A stretch of 64,000 nt of DNA from Nocardiopsis kunsanensis DSM 44524. GTDB lineage: Bacteria > Actinomycetota > Actinomycetes > Streptosporangiales > Streptosporangiaceae. A program made the position numbers and the translations under genes. The notes under the pieces are model-generated. The model searched no databases, was not told the DNA's origin, and saw only the letters and a list, made by a program, of their open reading frames with translations. The DNA is taken from assembly GCF_000340965.1 (NCBI RefSeq), contig NZ_ANAY01000032.1:17201-81200 (forward strand), read 5' to 3'. Each line of letters starts with the position of its first letter. Within the stretch, counting starts at the first letter, position 1. Positions 45,089 to 53,269 of the stretch are shown here, in pieces.

Positions 45089-45145
45089 CCCCGGTACCCG
45101 GGTTCGCGCGGGGCCGGTGCCCCGCTTCCGGCCCGGGTACCGGGG
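45089..45145. terminator. nested hairpin between convergent genes
   Basis: CCCCGGTACCCGGG (45089-45102) pairs perfectly with CCCGGGTACCGGGG (45132-45145). Inside, GCGGGGC (45108-45114) pairs with GCCCCGC (45119-45125). It lies between the converging PucR-type and TetR-type genes and could stop transcription from both sides. Confidence 0.75.
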
Positions 45146-45162
45146 CTCGAGGCGGGGCGGCC

Positions 45163-45756
45163 TCAGGTGTTGAGGCCCTCGAGGATGCGGTGGGCCTCGT
45201 CGAGGCGTTCGGGGTAGGCCTCAGGTGTCCGTGACATCCGCATCGCCGAGAGCTCGCACGCCATCGTCAGGTGGGCGGCCAGAACGGCGACGGGCTCCTG
45301 CGCGCCGGCTTCGGTGAGGGCGGAAGCCAGGTTCGCTGAGCGCTGCTGTCTGGTGAGCAGGTACCGCGACCGCAACTCGGTGGACTCGCGCAGCAGGCGG
45401 GCGAGGATCGCCGAGTGCGCGGGCGAGAGCGAGGGCTGGGACCGGGCGGTCTCCTGGGCGTCCCTGAGTGCTTCCACGCAGGCGCGCAGGTTGCCCCCGA
45501 GAGGTCTGGGGGCCTTCTCGCGCACGTGGGCACACATGCGGTCCACCTCGGCGCCGTCGTCCGCGAAGAGTACCTGCTGTTTGTCGCCGAAGTAGCGGAA
45601 GAACGTGGTTCGTCCCACCTCGGCGCGTTCGGCGATCGCGGTGACGGTGACGTTTTCGAAACCGTGTTCGGAGAAGAGCTGGAAGGCGGCCGACACGATC
45701 GTGGCCCTGGCCTTGCGCCGTTTGCGAGCGTGAAGCGTGTCAGGGGGGTGGTGCAT
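45163..45756 (-). CDS. TetR family transcriptional regulator
   Basis: 197 residues. Residues about 12-65 form the TetR DNA-binding domain (FSEHGFENVTVTAIAERA, then VGRTTFFRYFGDKQQVLF); the rest is an all-helical ligand domain resembling the MftR-type C-terminal class only loosely. The target is unknown. A perfect palindrome about 50 bases upstream suggests self-regulation. TAGGGT lies five bases before the ATG and there is no good ribosome binding site, so the transcript may be leaderless. Confidence 0.9.
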   Translation of the reverse strand: MHHPPDTLHARKRRKARATIVSAAFQLFSEHGFENVTVTAIAERAEVGRTTFFRYFGDKQQVLFADDGAEVDRMCAHVREKAPRPLGGNLRACVEALRDAQETARSQPSLSPAHSAILARLLRESTELRSRYLLTRQQRSANLASALTEAGAQEPVAVLAAHLTMACELSAMRMSRTPEAYPERLDEAHRILEGLNT

Positions 45757-46159
45757 GAGCGACCCTATCGAGTGAGGACCCGGGTCTTCCTTCGACGGGA
45801 CTCATAGGGACGGTAGTCCCTAATCGGGGAAGACGGCCGGGCTAGCGGGAAATCGACGTGGCCTGTCGGGTTCTGGTCGGCGCGACGGATGGGCACAGGC
45901 CGGGGTCCACACGCGCGCACCGTTGGCCCGGGATCCTATTGTACGGACCTTCTGCTCTGACAACCGCCTTCCCTTGTCGCCTTCTCCTGCCCGGCGAATA
46001 GGTTCCCTCTCAGAGGCATTATGCACGGACCTGACCGTACTTTTTTCGTTCACGGAAAATTGCACTCCGAGAAAGCAGTTCCGCACGGTCTCACCTCCCC
46101 TCCGAGGGCACATCCCTCCACGTTCCTCTCTCGGACGGCACCGCCCTCCACTGCAGTTT
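45757..46159. other. intergenic stretch upstream of the TetR gene
   Basis: About 400 bases without a believable gene; small open frames on both strands lack coding character. It contains the TetR-side palindrome at 45805-45822 and, at its right end, part of a hairpin that belongs to the DUF418 gene. The middle (45930-46090) is less G/C-rich than the neighbours. Confidence 0.55.
45805..45822. promoter_or_regulatory. palindromic candidate operator of the TetR regulator
   Basis: TAGGGAC-GGTA-GTCCCTA, perfect seven-base arms with a four-base centre, 49 bases before the start of the TetR gene. The GGGAC/GTCCC half sites are typical in form for TetR-type operators. Confidence 0.65.
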
Positions 46160-46172
46160 TCACGGGCGGTGC
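46138..46172 (-). terminator. hairpin spanning the end of the DUF418 gene
   Basis: On the plus strand GCACCGCCC (46138-46146) pairs with GGGCGGTGC (46164-46172) across a 17-base loop. The right arm lies in the last codons of the minus-strand DUF418 gene, so the leftward transcript would fold right after its stop. No T run is present. Confidence 0.5.
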
Positions 46173-47437
46173 ACGCGCCGCAACGGAAGGGGACGCATGT
46201 GGGCCAGGCTCCGCCACACCCATTCGAGGGGGCCGGTACGGAAGGCCCGCTGCCACAGGTGTGCGAAGAGCAGCGCGGCGGCGAGGAGGACGAGCGCGAT
46301 CCCGTACTGGCCGAGTATCGGGATCCGGGCCTCGAACGGGCCCATCGTCAGGAGGAAGAAGGCGGTACTGGCCAGGTACACCGTCAACGTGACGCGGCCG
46401 AGCGGGGCCAGGCACCTCAGCGCGCGAGCGGCGAACCGGTCACGGCGCAGCAGCCACCACGCCAGACCGAGGAAGAACAGCGCTCCGCCCAGGCCGGACA
46501 GGGTCCCGGAGAAGGAGACGAGCATCTGCGAACCGGCGGGGAGGATCGGCACCCCGTCGGGGTCGAACCGCACCGGGTACAGCAGGTCGTCGAGGAAGAG
46601 GACGGCCATGCCCAGGACCTGTGTGGCCAGGCCGATCCACACGAAGCCCCCCGGAAGGCGTGTGGGAACGTCCGTGGAACGCGGATCGAGCTCCGGGCGC
46701 CGTGCCAGCCACACACCAACGCAGAAGAACCCGAGCGTCTGCGGGAGCGGGGCGACCTGCATGTTCCAGGACCCCAGGTCCATCAGGTCCACGAGGTACT
46801 CGGCGCCGGGCGCGAGGGCGAACAGGACTGCGGATCCCGCGAGCGGGCGCTTGCGTGACCCGGCCAGCAGCAGCGGCATCAGCGGTGTCAGGACCAGAGC
46901 GGTGAGGGCGTAGTGGGTGAGGATGTCCCCGCTGAAGACCGCGAGGTGGGGAAGGCCGAACAGTACCCCCAGGGCGGTGTAGCGGCGCACCATGGCCGCC
47001 GCCGGCCGTGTGCCCCGGTCCCGGGCCGAGCGCCAGGCCAGGACCGCCCCGGCCCCCAGCAGCACCATGAGCAGGGCGCGGGCCTTGCCGGACATCAGCA
47101 GGACGAGCCCGCCGTCGACGAGTGAGGTCAGGGTGCCGAAGGGCTTCTCCCCGAAACTTTCGGCGGCCAGGACGACGGAGGTGGCGTTCATCGCGATCAC
47201 GCCGATCATCGCCAGCCCCCGGGCCACGTCCAGCAGGGGGAGCCGGCGGCGGACGGCGTCCCCTCCGGAGTGGTGGGCGGGCAGGGTCCCCGGTGCGCCT
47301 CCGGTGTCCGAGGGTTTCCCGGGGCGGGTCGGGGTACCGGTGCGCGGGGCTGCTCCTCCGGCCCGCTCGGCGGCGTCGCGTTCGTGCCCGGCGCCGCTCA
47401 CGGGCGGTGCGGGTTCGGGGGTACGTTCCACGGTCAC
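46160..47437 (-). CDS. DUF418 family membrane protein
   Basis: 425 residues: a Pro-rich cytoplasmic N-terminus of about 65 residues, then LLDVARGLAMIGVIAMN, the signature start of the YeiB/DUF418 proteins, followed by about ten hydrophobic segments and the C-terminal DUF418 region (LGRVTLTVYLASTAF, GPLEWVWRSLAH). Family members may move or acylate envelope compounds, but the role is not established. I use the GTG at 47437, which has GAGG six bases upstream. It is divergent from the histidine kinase gene, with 147 bases between starts. Confidence 0.85.
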   Translation of the reverse strand: MTVERTPEPAPPVSGAGHERDAAERAGGAAPRTGTPTRPGKPSDTGGAPGTLPAHHSGGDAVRRRLPLLDVARGLAMIGVIAMNATSVVLAAESFGEKPFGTLTSLVDGGLVLLMSGKARALLMVLLGAGAVLAWRSARDRGTRPAAAMVRRYTALGVLFGLPHLAVFSGDILTHYALTALVLTPLMPLLLAGSRKRPLAGSAVLFALAPGAEYLVDLMDLGSWNMQVAPLPQTLGFFCVGVWLARRPELDPRSTDVPTRLPGGFVWIGLATQVLGMAVLFLDDLLYPVRFDPDGVPILPAGSQMLVSFSGTLSGLGGALFFLGLAWWLLRRDRFAARALRCLAPLGRVTLTVYLASTAFFLLTMGPFEARIPILGQYGIALVLLAAALLFAHLWQRAFRTGPLEWVWRSLAHMRPLPLRRVHRP

Positions 47438-47584
47438 TGGGGTCCTCACGTCCTCGGTTCGTTTCCTGCGATCCTGTACCGCGCGCCCGCCCCGCCACAT
47501 CCACCCGATGGCCGACCGGGCCGACCCCGGTGTTCGTTCTTTCGACCGATACTTCTCCCCCGGTCGCGGCCCTAATGTGGCTGC

Positions 47585-48808
47585 ATGCCCCGCTTCTCAG
47601 CCCTGTCCGGGTACTTCACGGACCCGTCCACCCGTCCCCGTGCCCTGGCCGTGTGCGCCGCCGTGGGCCTGACAGTGATCCTGGTGGCGATGTGGGTCGT
47701 GGACCTGGGGAACGCCCTGGCGATCCCGGAACGCGAGGACTGGTCGGGCCCGCCGAGTTCTCCGATGGATTTCGCGCCCGCGGCCTCCGGAGCGGTCTGT
47801 GCGGTACTGCTGATACTGGTCGTGCGTCCGCGGGCCGGCGCGGGGGCGACCTTCGCGGCGGCGGTGGCGGCGCCCCTGGTGGTCACGGCGCTCTCGGTGC
47901 TGGTGTGGCCCCTGCCGCGCGGCCTGTTCGGTTACCCCACCGCCGGTTCGGAGTTCACCTCCGTCCTGGCGCTGTTGGCCCTGACGGCCCTGCGCTGCAA
48001 CGCCCCGCGTATCGCCGTGGTGTCGTTGTCGGTGTTCGTGGCCGCCTACTCCGACTCCCTGCGCGACTTCTTCATGGCCGACCCCTACCCCGCCCTGCTC
48101 GCGGTCGTGTTCGGCCTGGCACCCGGCCTGTACCTGCGGTGGCTCGGGAGTGAGCGGCGCGCACAGGAGGAACGGGCCCGCCAGACCGAACGTCTCGCCA
48201 TCGCCCGGGACCTGCACGACGTGGTGGCGCACGAGGTCACCGGGATCGTGGTGCAGGCACAGGCGTTGCGGTACGTGGCCGAACGCGATCCGTCGGCGGT
48301 GCACGAGGCCCTGCCGCAGATCGAGGAGGCCGGCACACGCGCTCTGGAGTCCATGCGGGGACTGGTCTCCGGGCTGCGCGAACAGGGTTCGGCCCCGCTG
48401 GCACCGGTCGCCGTGGAAGGTCTGCGCGAGCTCGCCGCCCCGGCCGCACCCGGGCGTCCCGGTGTGGCGGTGGAGCTCTCCGGGCCGGTCGGGGAACTCC
48501 CGGCGGACGTGGGCGCGGCCCTGCTGCGTGTGGCCCAGGAGTCGGTGACCAACGCACTGCGGCACGCCCGCAACGCAGGCCGGGTCCGGGTCCGGGTGAC
48601 GGTGGCCGACACCGTGGAGCTGGAGGTGGCCGACGACGGTCACGGCTCCTCGCGACGCGGGGGCGGCGGTCACGGACTGGTCGGGATGGCCGAGCGGGTG
48701 CGTCTGTTGGGCGGGGAACTGTCCGCGGGGCCCTCCGAGACACGGCAGGGTTGGACGGTGCGGGCGACTGTGCCCGTACCGGAGCGAGAGGGGAACGGGG
48801 CACGGTGA
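47585..48808 (+). CDS. two-component sensor histidine kinase (NarL-partner type)
   Basis: 407 residues. About five hydrophobic segments fill residues 20-185; then a HisKA_3 dimerisation domain with DLHDVVAHEVTG (His211) and an HATPase domain (VAQESVTNALRHA N-box; DDGHGSS and GGGHGLVGM G-boxes). It autophosphorylates His211 and passes phosphate to the regulator that follows. There is no large external sensor domain, so the signal is likely felt in the membrane. The ATG at 47585 has no ribosome binding site, but TAATGT is six bases before it, so the message is probably leaderless. Confidence 0.92.
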   Translation: MPRFSALSGYFTDPSTRPRALAVCAAVGLTVILVAMWVVDLGNALAIPEREDWSGPPSSPMDFAPAASGAVCAVLLILVVRPRAGAGATFAAAVAAPLVVTALSVLVWPLPRGLFGYPTAGSEFTSVLALLALTALRCNAPRIAVVSLSVFVAAYSDSLRDFFMADPYPALLAVVFGLAPGLYLRWLGSERRAQEERARQTERLAIARDLHDVVAHEVTGIVVQAQALRYVAERDPSAVHEALPQIEEAGTRALESMRGLVSGLREQGSAPLAPVAVEGLRELAAPAAPGRPGVAVELSGPVGELPADVGAALLRVAQESVTNALRHARNAGRVRVRVTVADTVELEVADDGHGSSRRGGGGHGLVGMAERVRLLGGELSAGPSETRQGWTVRATVPVPEREGNGAR

Positions 48809-49455
48809 CGATCCGGGTACTGCTGGCCGACGACCAGCCGATGGTACGGACGGGGTTCCGCTACATGCTGGACGCCGAGGACGGGATCGAGGTCGTCGGT
48901 GAGGCCGGGGACGGACTCGAGGCGGTGCGGCTGGCCGAGGAGCTGCGCCCGGACGTGGTGCTCATGGACATACGCATGCCGGGGATCGACGGCCTGGAGG
49001 CCACACGCAGGTTGGCCGGCCCGCAGGTCGAACAGCCGCTCCGGGTGGTCGTGGTGACCACGTTCGACCTGGACGAGTACGTGCACGCGGCACTGACCGG
49101 CGGAGCGGTCGGGTTCCTGCTCAAGGACGCGGGCCCGGCGCTGCTGATGGAGGCGGTACGGGCGGCCGACCGGGGCGACGCGCTGGTCTCCCCGCGCATC
49201 ACCGTGCGCCTGCTCCGGCATTTCGCGGCCGCGTACACGCCCGAGCCGCTGCGGTCGGAGGTCGGGTTGACCGAGCGCGAGAGCGACATCGTGCGGTCGG
49301 TGGCGCGCGGGGCGACCAACACCGAGGTCGCCGAGGAGCTGTACGTGACCGTGAGCACGGTCAAGACGCACCTGGCCCGGGTGCAGGAGAAACTCGGTAC
49401 CCGCAACCGGGTGGAGATCGCCGCGTGGGCGCACCGCAACGGCCTGGCGGGGTGA
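48805..49455 (+). CDS. NarL/LuxR family response regulator
   Basis: 216 residues with a receiver domain (acidic DD at 9-10, phosphate-accepting Asp55 in LMDIRMPG, Lys in FLLKDAG) and a LuxR-type helix-turn-helix at the end (LTERESDIVRSVARG, then STVKTHLARVQEKL). The GTG start at 48805 overlaps the TGA of the kinase gene by four bases (GTGA), so the pair is coupled. Target genes are unknown; the divergent DUF418 gene is one candidate. Confidence 0.93.
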   Translation: MTIRVLLADDQPMVRTGFRYMLDAEDGIEVVGEAGDGLEAVRLAEELRPDVVLMDIRMPGIDGLEATRRLAGPQVEQPLRVVVVTTFDLDEYVHAALTGGAVGFLLKDAGPALLMEAVRAADRGDALVSPRITVRLLRHFAAAYTPEPLRSEVGLTERESDIVRSVARGATNTEVAEELYVTVSTVKTHLARVQEKLGTRNRVEIAAWAHRNGLAG

Positions 49456-49474
49456 GCCCCGCGGCCGGGGGCGT

Positions 49475-49490
49475 CCCCGGGGTTCCGGGG
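49475..49490. terminator. hairpin between response regulator and SDR genes
   Basis: CCCCGG-GGTT-CCGGGG, a six-base G/C stem 20 bases after the response regulator stop and 17 bases from the end of the converging SDR gene. It may serve both. Confidence 0.45.
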
Positions 49491-49506
49491 GTCCCGGGAA
49501 CGATGG

Positions 49507-50988
49507 TCACCACGGGCCGTCGCCGTAGTCCTTGAGGAAACGGCCGTAGAGGTCCTCGCCGGCCTCGCCGCGCACAACGGGGTCGTAGACCCGGGCGGCC
49601 CCGTCGGTGAGGTCGAGCGGGGCATGGAACCCGGCCTCGGCCAGGCGTTCCTTCTCCGGGTGGGGGCGCTCGTCGGTGATCCAGCCGGTGTCGACGCTGT
49701 TCATGAGGATGCCGTCGCGCTCGAACATCTCCTGGGCGCTGGTGCGGGTGAGCATGTTCAGCGCGGCCTTGGCCATGTTGGTGTGCGGGTGGCCCGACCC
49801 CTTGTAGCCGCGGCCGAAGACACCCTCCATGGCGGAGACGTTGACGACGTGGGTGCGGCGCGCCGGTGAGGCGGCCAGGGCCGGGCGAAGGCGGTCGACC
49901 AGCATGAACGGTGCGCTGACGTTGCACAGCTGTACCTCGAGCATCTCCACGGGGTCGACCCCGCCCACGTGCTGGGTCCAACTGTTGACGGGGGCCAGGT
50001 CGGGGACGAGCCCGCCGGCGTCGATGGCGGTTCCGGAACGTACCCGCTCCATGGAGGCCGATCCGGTGGTCAGGGCCAGGGAGGTGAGCATCTGCGGGGT
50101 GAAGGTGTGCCGGGCCGCGGTCAGGGCGCCGTCGGCCCCGCCCTCGGTGAGTTCCTGGACACGGGGCCGCAGGCCGCCGAGCACCCGGGGCCGGGGCAGA
50201 CCGCGGCCGGTGACGGGTTCGGCCTCGGCCTCCAGGAGCGGCGTGTAGGAGGCCGGGGAGCGGCGCACGGTCTGGGCGGCGTTGTTGATGAGCACGTCCA
50301 GGTGCCCGTGTGCGGCGACGGTGTCGGCGAGCTCCACCACCTGGGAGGGGTCGCGCAGGTCGATACCGACCACCTCCAGGCGGTGCAGCCACTCGTGGCT
50401 GTCCTCCATGGCGGCGAAGCGGCGTACGGCGTCGTTGGGGAAGCGTGTGGTGATGGTGGTGTGGGCGCCGTCGCGCAGCAGCCGCAGGGCGATGTACATC
50501 CCGATCTTGGCGCGGCCGCCGGTGAGCAGGGCACGGCGGCCGGTCAGGTCGGTGCGCGCGTTGCGGCGCCGTCGGTTCTCGGCAGCACAGCTCGGGCAGA
50601 GCTGGTGGTAGAACGCGTCGACCTCGCGGTACTTGTCCTTGCAGACGTAACAGGGACGGGCCTTGTGCACCACTCCGGCGAGGGGGCCGTCGCTGCCGCT
50701 GGTGAGGGCGCGCCCGCTGGTCTCGTCGTCGATGCGGTCGGGTGCGGCGGTGGCCGTGGCCGCGAAGACGGCGGCGTCGTGCTCCTTGACGCGGGCGCGG
50801 CGTTCCCGGCGCCGCTGTTCCTTGACCGCCTTGAACAGCCCGGCGGTGGCCCGTTGCACCGCGATGGAGTCGGGGTGGTCGCTGGGCAGCGACCCGGCCT
50901 CGGCGATCACTTCCAGAGCCGAGCTCAGCCGGTCGTGGCCGATTCCCTCGGTCGTGCTCCGTTCCGTCGTATCCGTCACTTCCACCAC
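49507..50988 (-). CDS. short-chain dehydrogenase-like protein with N-terminal zinc-knuckle region
   Basis: 493 residues. An N-terminal extension (1-150) has an Arg/Lys-rich helix and four cysteines (CYVCKDK and LCPSC) that look metal-binding. Then a Rossmann SDR core: LLTGGRAKIG cofactor motif, INNAAQT, and VVNVSAMEG with the usual Ser. The catalytic YxxxK is changed: the Lys is kept in NMAKAALNM but Thr stands where Tyr should be. It may therefore bind NAD(P) without normal dehydrogenase chemistry, or use other residues. The GTG at 50988 follows AAGAAGAG; two more GTG codons just downstream are alternatives. Its partner idi is divergent. The physiological role is not known to me. Confidence 0.85.
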   Translation of the reverse strand: MVEVTDTTERSTTEGIGHDRLSSALEVIAEAGSLPSDHPDSIAVQRATAGLFKAVKEQRRRERRARVKEHDAAVFAATATAAPDRIDDETSGRALTSGSDGPLAGVVHKARPCYVCKDKYREVDAFYHQLCPSCAAENRRRRNARTDLTGRRALLTGGRAKIGMYIALRLLRDGAHTTITTRFPNDAVRRFAAMEDSHEWLHRLEVVGIDLRDPSQVVELADTVAAHGHLDVLINNAAQTVRRSPASYTPLLEAEAEPVTGRGLPRPRVLGGLRPRVQELTEGGADGALTAARHTFTPQMLTSLALTTGSASMERVRSGTAIDAGGLVPDLAPVNSWTQHVGGVDPVEMLEVQLCNVSAPFMLVDRLRPALAASPARRTHVVNVSAMEGVFGRGYKGSGHPHTNMAKAALNMLTRTSAQEMFERDGILMNSVDTGWITDERPHPEKERLAEAGFHAPLDLTDGAARVYDPVVRGEAGEDLYGRFLKDYGDGPW

Positions 50989-51095
50989 TGCTCTTCTTCG
51001 TTCCGTGCGGGCCCGGGCGGGCCGTCCGGAAGTTTATGCGGATCGGCGTACCGCCCTGGCTCGGCCTGCCGGTCGCGGACGTCCGGCAGGGCGGT

Positions 51096-51130
51096 CCCGG
51101 CCCTGGTGAGCGGGGCCCCGGCCCTGGTGA
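51096..51130. repeat. 14-base direct repeat between SDR and idi
   Basis: CCCGGCCCTGGTGA occurs at 51096-51109 and again at 51117-51130, 21 bases apart start to start (two helical turns), in the divergent spacer. It could be a pair of binding sites, but simple sequence drift in G/C-rich DNA is as likely. Confidence 0.5.
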
Positions 51131-51231
51131 CCGAAACGATCCACGGAACGGCCCCCACGAGCGGCCCGTCCGGGGGACGATGGAGCGGTACCAGGATCGC
51201 GGCCGGGGCCTTCCCCGGGCAGGAGGATCAA

Positions 51232-51798
51232 GTGGACGGATCGACGCGTGAACTCGTGGTGTTGCTCGACGAGGACCACCGTCACGTCGGGGTCGCCGAC
51301 AAGGCCACGGTGCACACCGGGGACACCCCGCTGCACCTGGCGTTCTCCTCCTACGTGCTGGATGCGCGTGGACGGGTGTTGATGACCCGGCGGGCCTTGG
51401 ACAAGATCACGTGGCCGGGGGTGTGGACCAACAGCTGCTGCGGCCACCCGGGACCGGACGAGCCCCCGGAGGCCGCGGTGCGGCGGCGTGCCCGCCAGGA
51501 GCTGGGGATGGAACTGGCCGACGTGTGGCCGGCGTTGCCCGACTTCCGCTACCGGGCGGAGTCGGCCGAGGGGATCGTGGAGAACGAGGTCTGCCCGGTC
51601 TTCTGGGCGTACACCGACGACGAGCCCTCCCCCTCCCCGGACGAGGTCGCCGAGTACACGTGGGTGGAGTGGGCTGACCTGGTGGCGGCGGCCGAGCGTG
51701 CGCCGTGGGCGCTCAGCCCGTGGTCGGTGCTGCAGATCCCCGCGATGCCGGCCCCGGAGAGGGCGTGGACGGCTGACGGGAGCGGGGTCCGGGCCTGA
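51232..51798 (+). CDS. idi: isopentenyl-diphosphate delta-isomerase, type I
   Basis: 188 residues, near the usual size of the bacterial enzyme. It interconverts IPP and DMAPP for isoprenoid synthesis, in the cytoplasm. The Nudix-like fold shows HLAFSSYVLD near the start, the catalytic Cys70 in TNSCCGHP, the ARQELGMEL metal-binding segment and the second catalytic Glu region (VENEVCPVFWA). Start GTG at 51232 with AGGAGGATCA just before it. No other isoprenoid gene is nearby, so it appears to act with the general pathway. Confidence 0.95.
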   Translation: MDGSTRELVVLLDEDHRHVGVADKATVHTGDTPLHLAFSSYVLDARGRVLMTRRALDKITWPGVWTNSCCGHPGPDEPPEAAVRRRARQELGMELADVWPALPDFRYRAESAEGIVENEVCPVFWAYTDDEPSPSPDEVAEYTWVEWADLVAAAERAPWALSPWSVLQIPAMPAPERAWTADGSGVRA

Positions 51799-51814
51799 GG
51801 GGCCCGGCGGCCCC
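51799..51814 (+). terminator. hairpin directly after idi
   Basis: GGGGCC-CGGC-GGCCCC begins at the base after the idi stop codon. Six G/C pairs and a four-base loop; no T run. Confidence 0.5.
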
Positions 51815-51892
51815 GACCGGCGCCTGTGGGTGGAGGAAGCGTTGGTGGCCACGGGGGTGTGGCACGCGGGAGTGCCCGCCCCCGCCGGGGCG

Positions 51893-52231
51893 TCACTGCC
51901 CGGTGAGTTCCCTGGAGACCTCGGTGACCTCCCAGGAGGGGTCGTACTCGGAATGGTCGGCGTAGACGGCCGCCAGGCACTTCACGGCCATACGCCAGGC
52001 GAACAGTTCGGACCAGGGGTCGCCGCCCCGGTCGGCCGCCGAGGGTTCCACCGTGCGCATACTCGTCTCGTGCGCTTCCGTGTAGCCGCGCACGATCCTG
52101 CGTTTCGCCACGATCTCGGCAAGCGCCCGTTCCCTGCCGCGGGAGCCTTCCGGGGCTGCTCTCGACGCGCGTTCGTCCTCGTCCAACCGCGCGTTCAGGA
52201 ACTCGGCGATGGTCAACGGACAGCTCCTCAT
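51893..52231 (-). CDS. small hypothetical protein, DUF6221-like
   Basis: 112 residues, charged and soluble, opening with TIAEFLNARLDEDE and with an EIVAKRRIV block in the middle and LAAVYADHSEYDPSW near the end. This is the outline of small actinobacterial proteins called DUF6221, often scattered and of unknown role. No motif suggests a function. It converges with idi. Confidence 0.7.
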   Translation of the reverse strand: MRSCPLTIAEFLNARLDEDERASRAAPEGSRGRERALAEIVAKRRIVRGYTEAHETSMRTVEPSAADRGGDPWSELFAWRMAVKCLAAVYADHSEYDPSWEVTEVSRELTGQ

Positions 52232-52352
52232 CTGTACCGCGTTGCCCTACACAAGGGTCAGTATCCGCCATAGGGCTCTTTCAGGCCACTCCGGCCGGAA
52301 CCGGTCGCAGGGGGTTGGCGGCCCCTCAGCCACACGGGTTCCGGGACCCAGG

Positions 52353-53246
52353 TCAGACGCACCCCTCGAACTGCGGGACGGTCCGGAGGAGCTCCAGATC
52401 GGTGCTGCCGAACCACTTCTCCAGCAGTTCTCCGGCGGTCCCGTCCTGGTACATCCGGTTGATCGCCTTGTTCACGGCCTCACAGGCCTCCACGTCCTCG
52501 TACGGCAGGCCCACCCCGTACTTCTCGTCGGTGAAGGGGTAGTTCACGAACCGGTAGGCGGAGGGGTCCTCGGCGAGGTACCCGGCCAGGATCAGGTCGT
52601 CGGTGGAGACGGCGTCGGCGCTGCCGTCGTCGAGCCGGTCGATGCACCGACTGTAACTGGGGGCCTCGGACACGGTCGCGTCGATGCCCAGCCCCTCGGT
52701 GATGCGCGAGGCGGAGTTGGAGCCCTCCCCCTGGCACACCTCGAGCCCCTCCAGGTCGCGCACGGTCTCGATGTCGGTGGCGTCGGCGCTCACGAGTATG
52801 TCCTGCTTGGCGACGTAGTAGGGGCCGCCGAAGGTCACCTCGGTCTTGCGTTCGGGGGTGATGGAGTAGGTGGCCACGACCATGTCCACCTCGCCCTCGA
52901 TGATCTTGTCCTCGCGTTCGACGGAGGTCACCCCGACCATCTCGACGTCGTCGCGGTCGAAACCCATCTCCTCGGCCAGGTAGTGGGCAACGTCCACGTC
53001 GAAGCCGGCGAACTCGCCGTTCTCTCCCAGGCCCAGTCCGGGCTGGTCGAACTTGACCCCGATGGTGATCGTGTCGCCCTCCAGGACCGAGGCCTCCTCC
53101 CCGGACGCCGCACAGGCGGCCAGGGTCGAGAGCCCCACGGCGGCCGCGAGGAGGGACGTGACGGGCCGGTGCCGTTTCCGCCCCGGCCCGGCGGGTGCTC
53201 CGTGGAGCGTTCTCGGATCGGTGAACCGGGATGATTCGACGAACAT
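52353..53246 (-). CDS. glnH: GlnH-like amino-acid-binding lipoprotein
   Basis: A 297-residue periplasmic-type binding protein with a lipoprotein signal (basic stretch GRKRHRP, hydrophobic core, LAAC with Cys45 as anchor). The body has the solute-binding family 3 pattern (GENGEFAGFDVDVAHYLAEE, DMVVATYSITPER). No transporter subunits lie beside it; instead it ends the pknG operon. In mycobacteria GlnH senses aspartate and glutamate and signals through GlnX to PknG, and the same gene order here supports that role. ATG at 53246 has GAGGA seven bases upstream; ATG at 53273, which overlaps the glnX stop as ATGA, is an alternative and would add nine residues. Confidence 0.88.
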   Translation of the reverse strand: MFVESSRFTDPRTLHGAPAGPGRKRHRPVTSLLAAAVGLSTLAACAASGEEASVLEGDTITIGVKFDQPGLGLGENGEFAGFDVDVAHYLAEEMGFDRDDVEMVGVTSVEREDKIIEGEVDMVVATYSITPERKTEVTFGGPYYVAKQDILVSADATDIETVRDLEGLEVCQGEGSNSASRITEGLGIDATVSEAPSYSRCIDRLDDGSADAVSTDDLILAGYLAEDPSAYRFVNYPFTDEKYGVGLPYEDVEACEAVNKAINRMYQDGTAGELLEKWFGSTDLELLRTVPQFEGCV

Positions 53247-53269
53247 GACCTGGTCCTCGTCTCTGGGGG

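Noticed and set aside
45820..46113. Small minus-strand open frame upstream of the TetR gene
   Set aside because: No ribosome binding site, it overlaps the likely TetR operator, and the sequence has no protein-like pattern.
49969..51231. Upstream extension of the idi frame to a 609-codon open frame
   Set aside because: It runs opposite the SDR gene and lacks protein character; GTG at 51232 with AGGAGG fits the family start.
53047..53234. Reading the glnH-like gene as part of an ABC transporter operon
   Set aside because: No permease or ATPase gene lies nearby; the neighbours are the GlnX and PknG genes.
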